Part shown: positions 63,709 to 64,000 of the stretch, piece by piece
Position numbering within the stretch: position 1 is the first letter of the stretch
Layout: the number at the start of each line of letters is the position of its first letter
NCBI GenBank assembly: GCA_001767435.1
Contig: MEKT01000153.1
Coordinates: 1-64,000 of the forward strand
Length of the DNA: 64,000 nt
Source: Acidobacteria bacterium RIFCSPLOWO2_02_FULL_65_29
Lineage (GTDB): Bacteria > Acidobacteriota > Vicinamibacteria > Vicinamibacterales > CAVVIG01
Direction: 5' to 3'
Notes under the pieces: model-generated
Told to the model about the DNA's origin: nothing
Databases searched by the model: none
What the model saw: the letters and a program-made list of their open reading frames with translations, nothing else
Made by a program: the position numbers and the translations under genes

Positions 63709-64000
63709 CATTCTCGACTTGCGCGCGTACTTGGCTTCCACGTAGCTGTCCACGAGCCGCTGGAACTCGGCCGCAAGCTCCTCGTAGGTTCCGCGCAGCG
63801 TCGTCACATGCTCGCCGTCGATGTAGACGGGACAGTTGGGCGCCTCGCCCGTTCCCGGCAGGCTGATGCCGATGCTGGCGGCCTTCGATTCGCCCGGCCC
63901 GTTCACGACGCAGCCCATCACGGCGAGCGTCATCGTTTCGACGCCCTCGTACTGCGTCTTCCACTCGGGCATCCTGTCGTGGATGTGGGCCTGAATGCGC
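63703..64000 (-). CDS. ispG: 4-hydroxy-3-methylbut-2-enyl-diphosphate synthase, C-terminal part, truncated by the window edge
   Basis: [70 protein letters not shown]. Confidence 0.95.
   Translation of the reverse strand, partial: RIQAHIHDRMPEWKTQYEGVETMTLAVMGCVVNGPGESKAASIGISLPGTGEAPNCPVYIDGEHVTTLRGTYEELAAEFQRLVDSYVEAKYARKSRMG

Overview
This is a high-GC bacterial chromosomal window, about 64 kb, with gene content that fits an Acidobacteriota/Vicinamibacteria-like genome (inference). It is densely coded, with about 55 protein genes. I saw no rRNA, tRNA, CRISPR array, phage or IS transposase. Recognisable loci include mtaB (partial), purD, rpsU, a UbiA-family prenyltransferase with four glycosyltransferases, a PDZ-containing histidine kinase with a sigma-54 response regulator, glgC, eno, gpmA, a VapBC-like TA pair, a methylmalonyl-CoA mutase large subunit, oligopeptide ABC ATPases, an M48 protease / CHASE2 cyclase / MBL-fold operon, GAF-HD-GYP, a fragmentary MSHA-type pilus set (MshI/K-, MshN-, MshM- and MshL-like), acs, ino1, hyi, a TonB-like gene, VWA, ZIP, a MbfA-like ferritin/VIT1 protein, a PQQ dehydrogenase, a BamA-like protein, apaG, recQ and ispG (partial). 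The most unusual signal is the DNA between and at the edges of genes. At least 20 loci carry short degenerate tandem arrays with 7- or 8-bp period (for example TAGTCGT, AAGTTAG, GGGTAATT, TTTGAGGA, AACTGTC). The same monomers recur at distant loci. In ten genes the stop codon itself lies in the array, and because the period is not a multiple of three the arrays place stops in successive frames. A second class is palindromic or fold-back elements, including one of 162 bp. Some copies appear to be inserted in frame inside proteins (mtaB, a TonB-like protein, an MshI/K-like protein, a KANL3-like hydrolase), similar in concept to Rickettsia palindromic elements.
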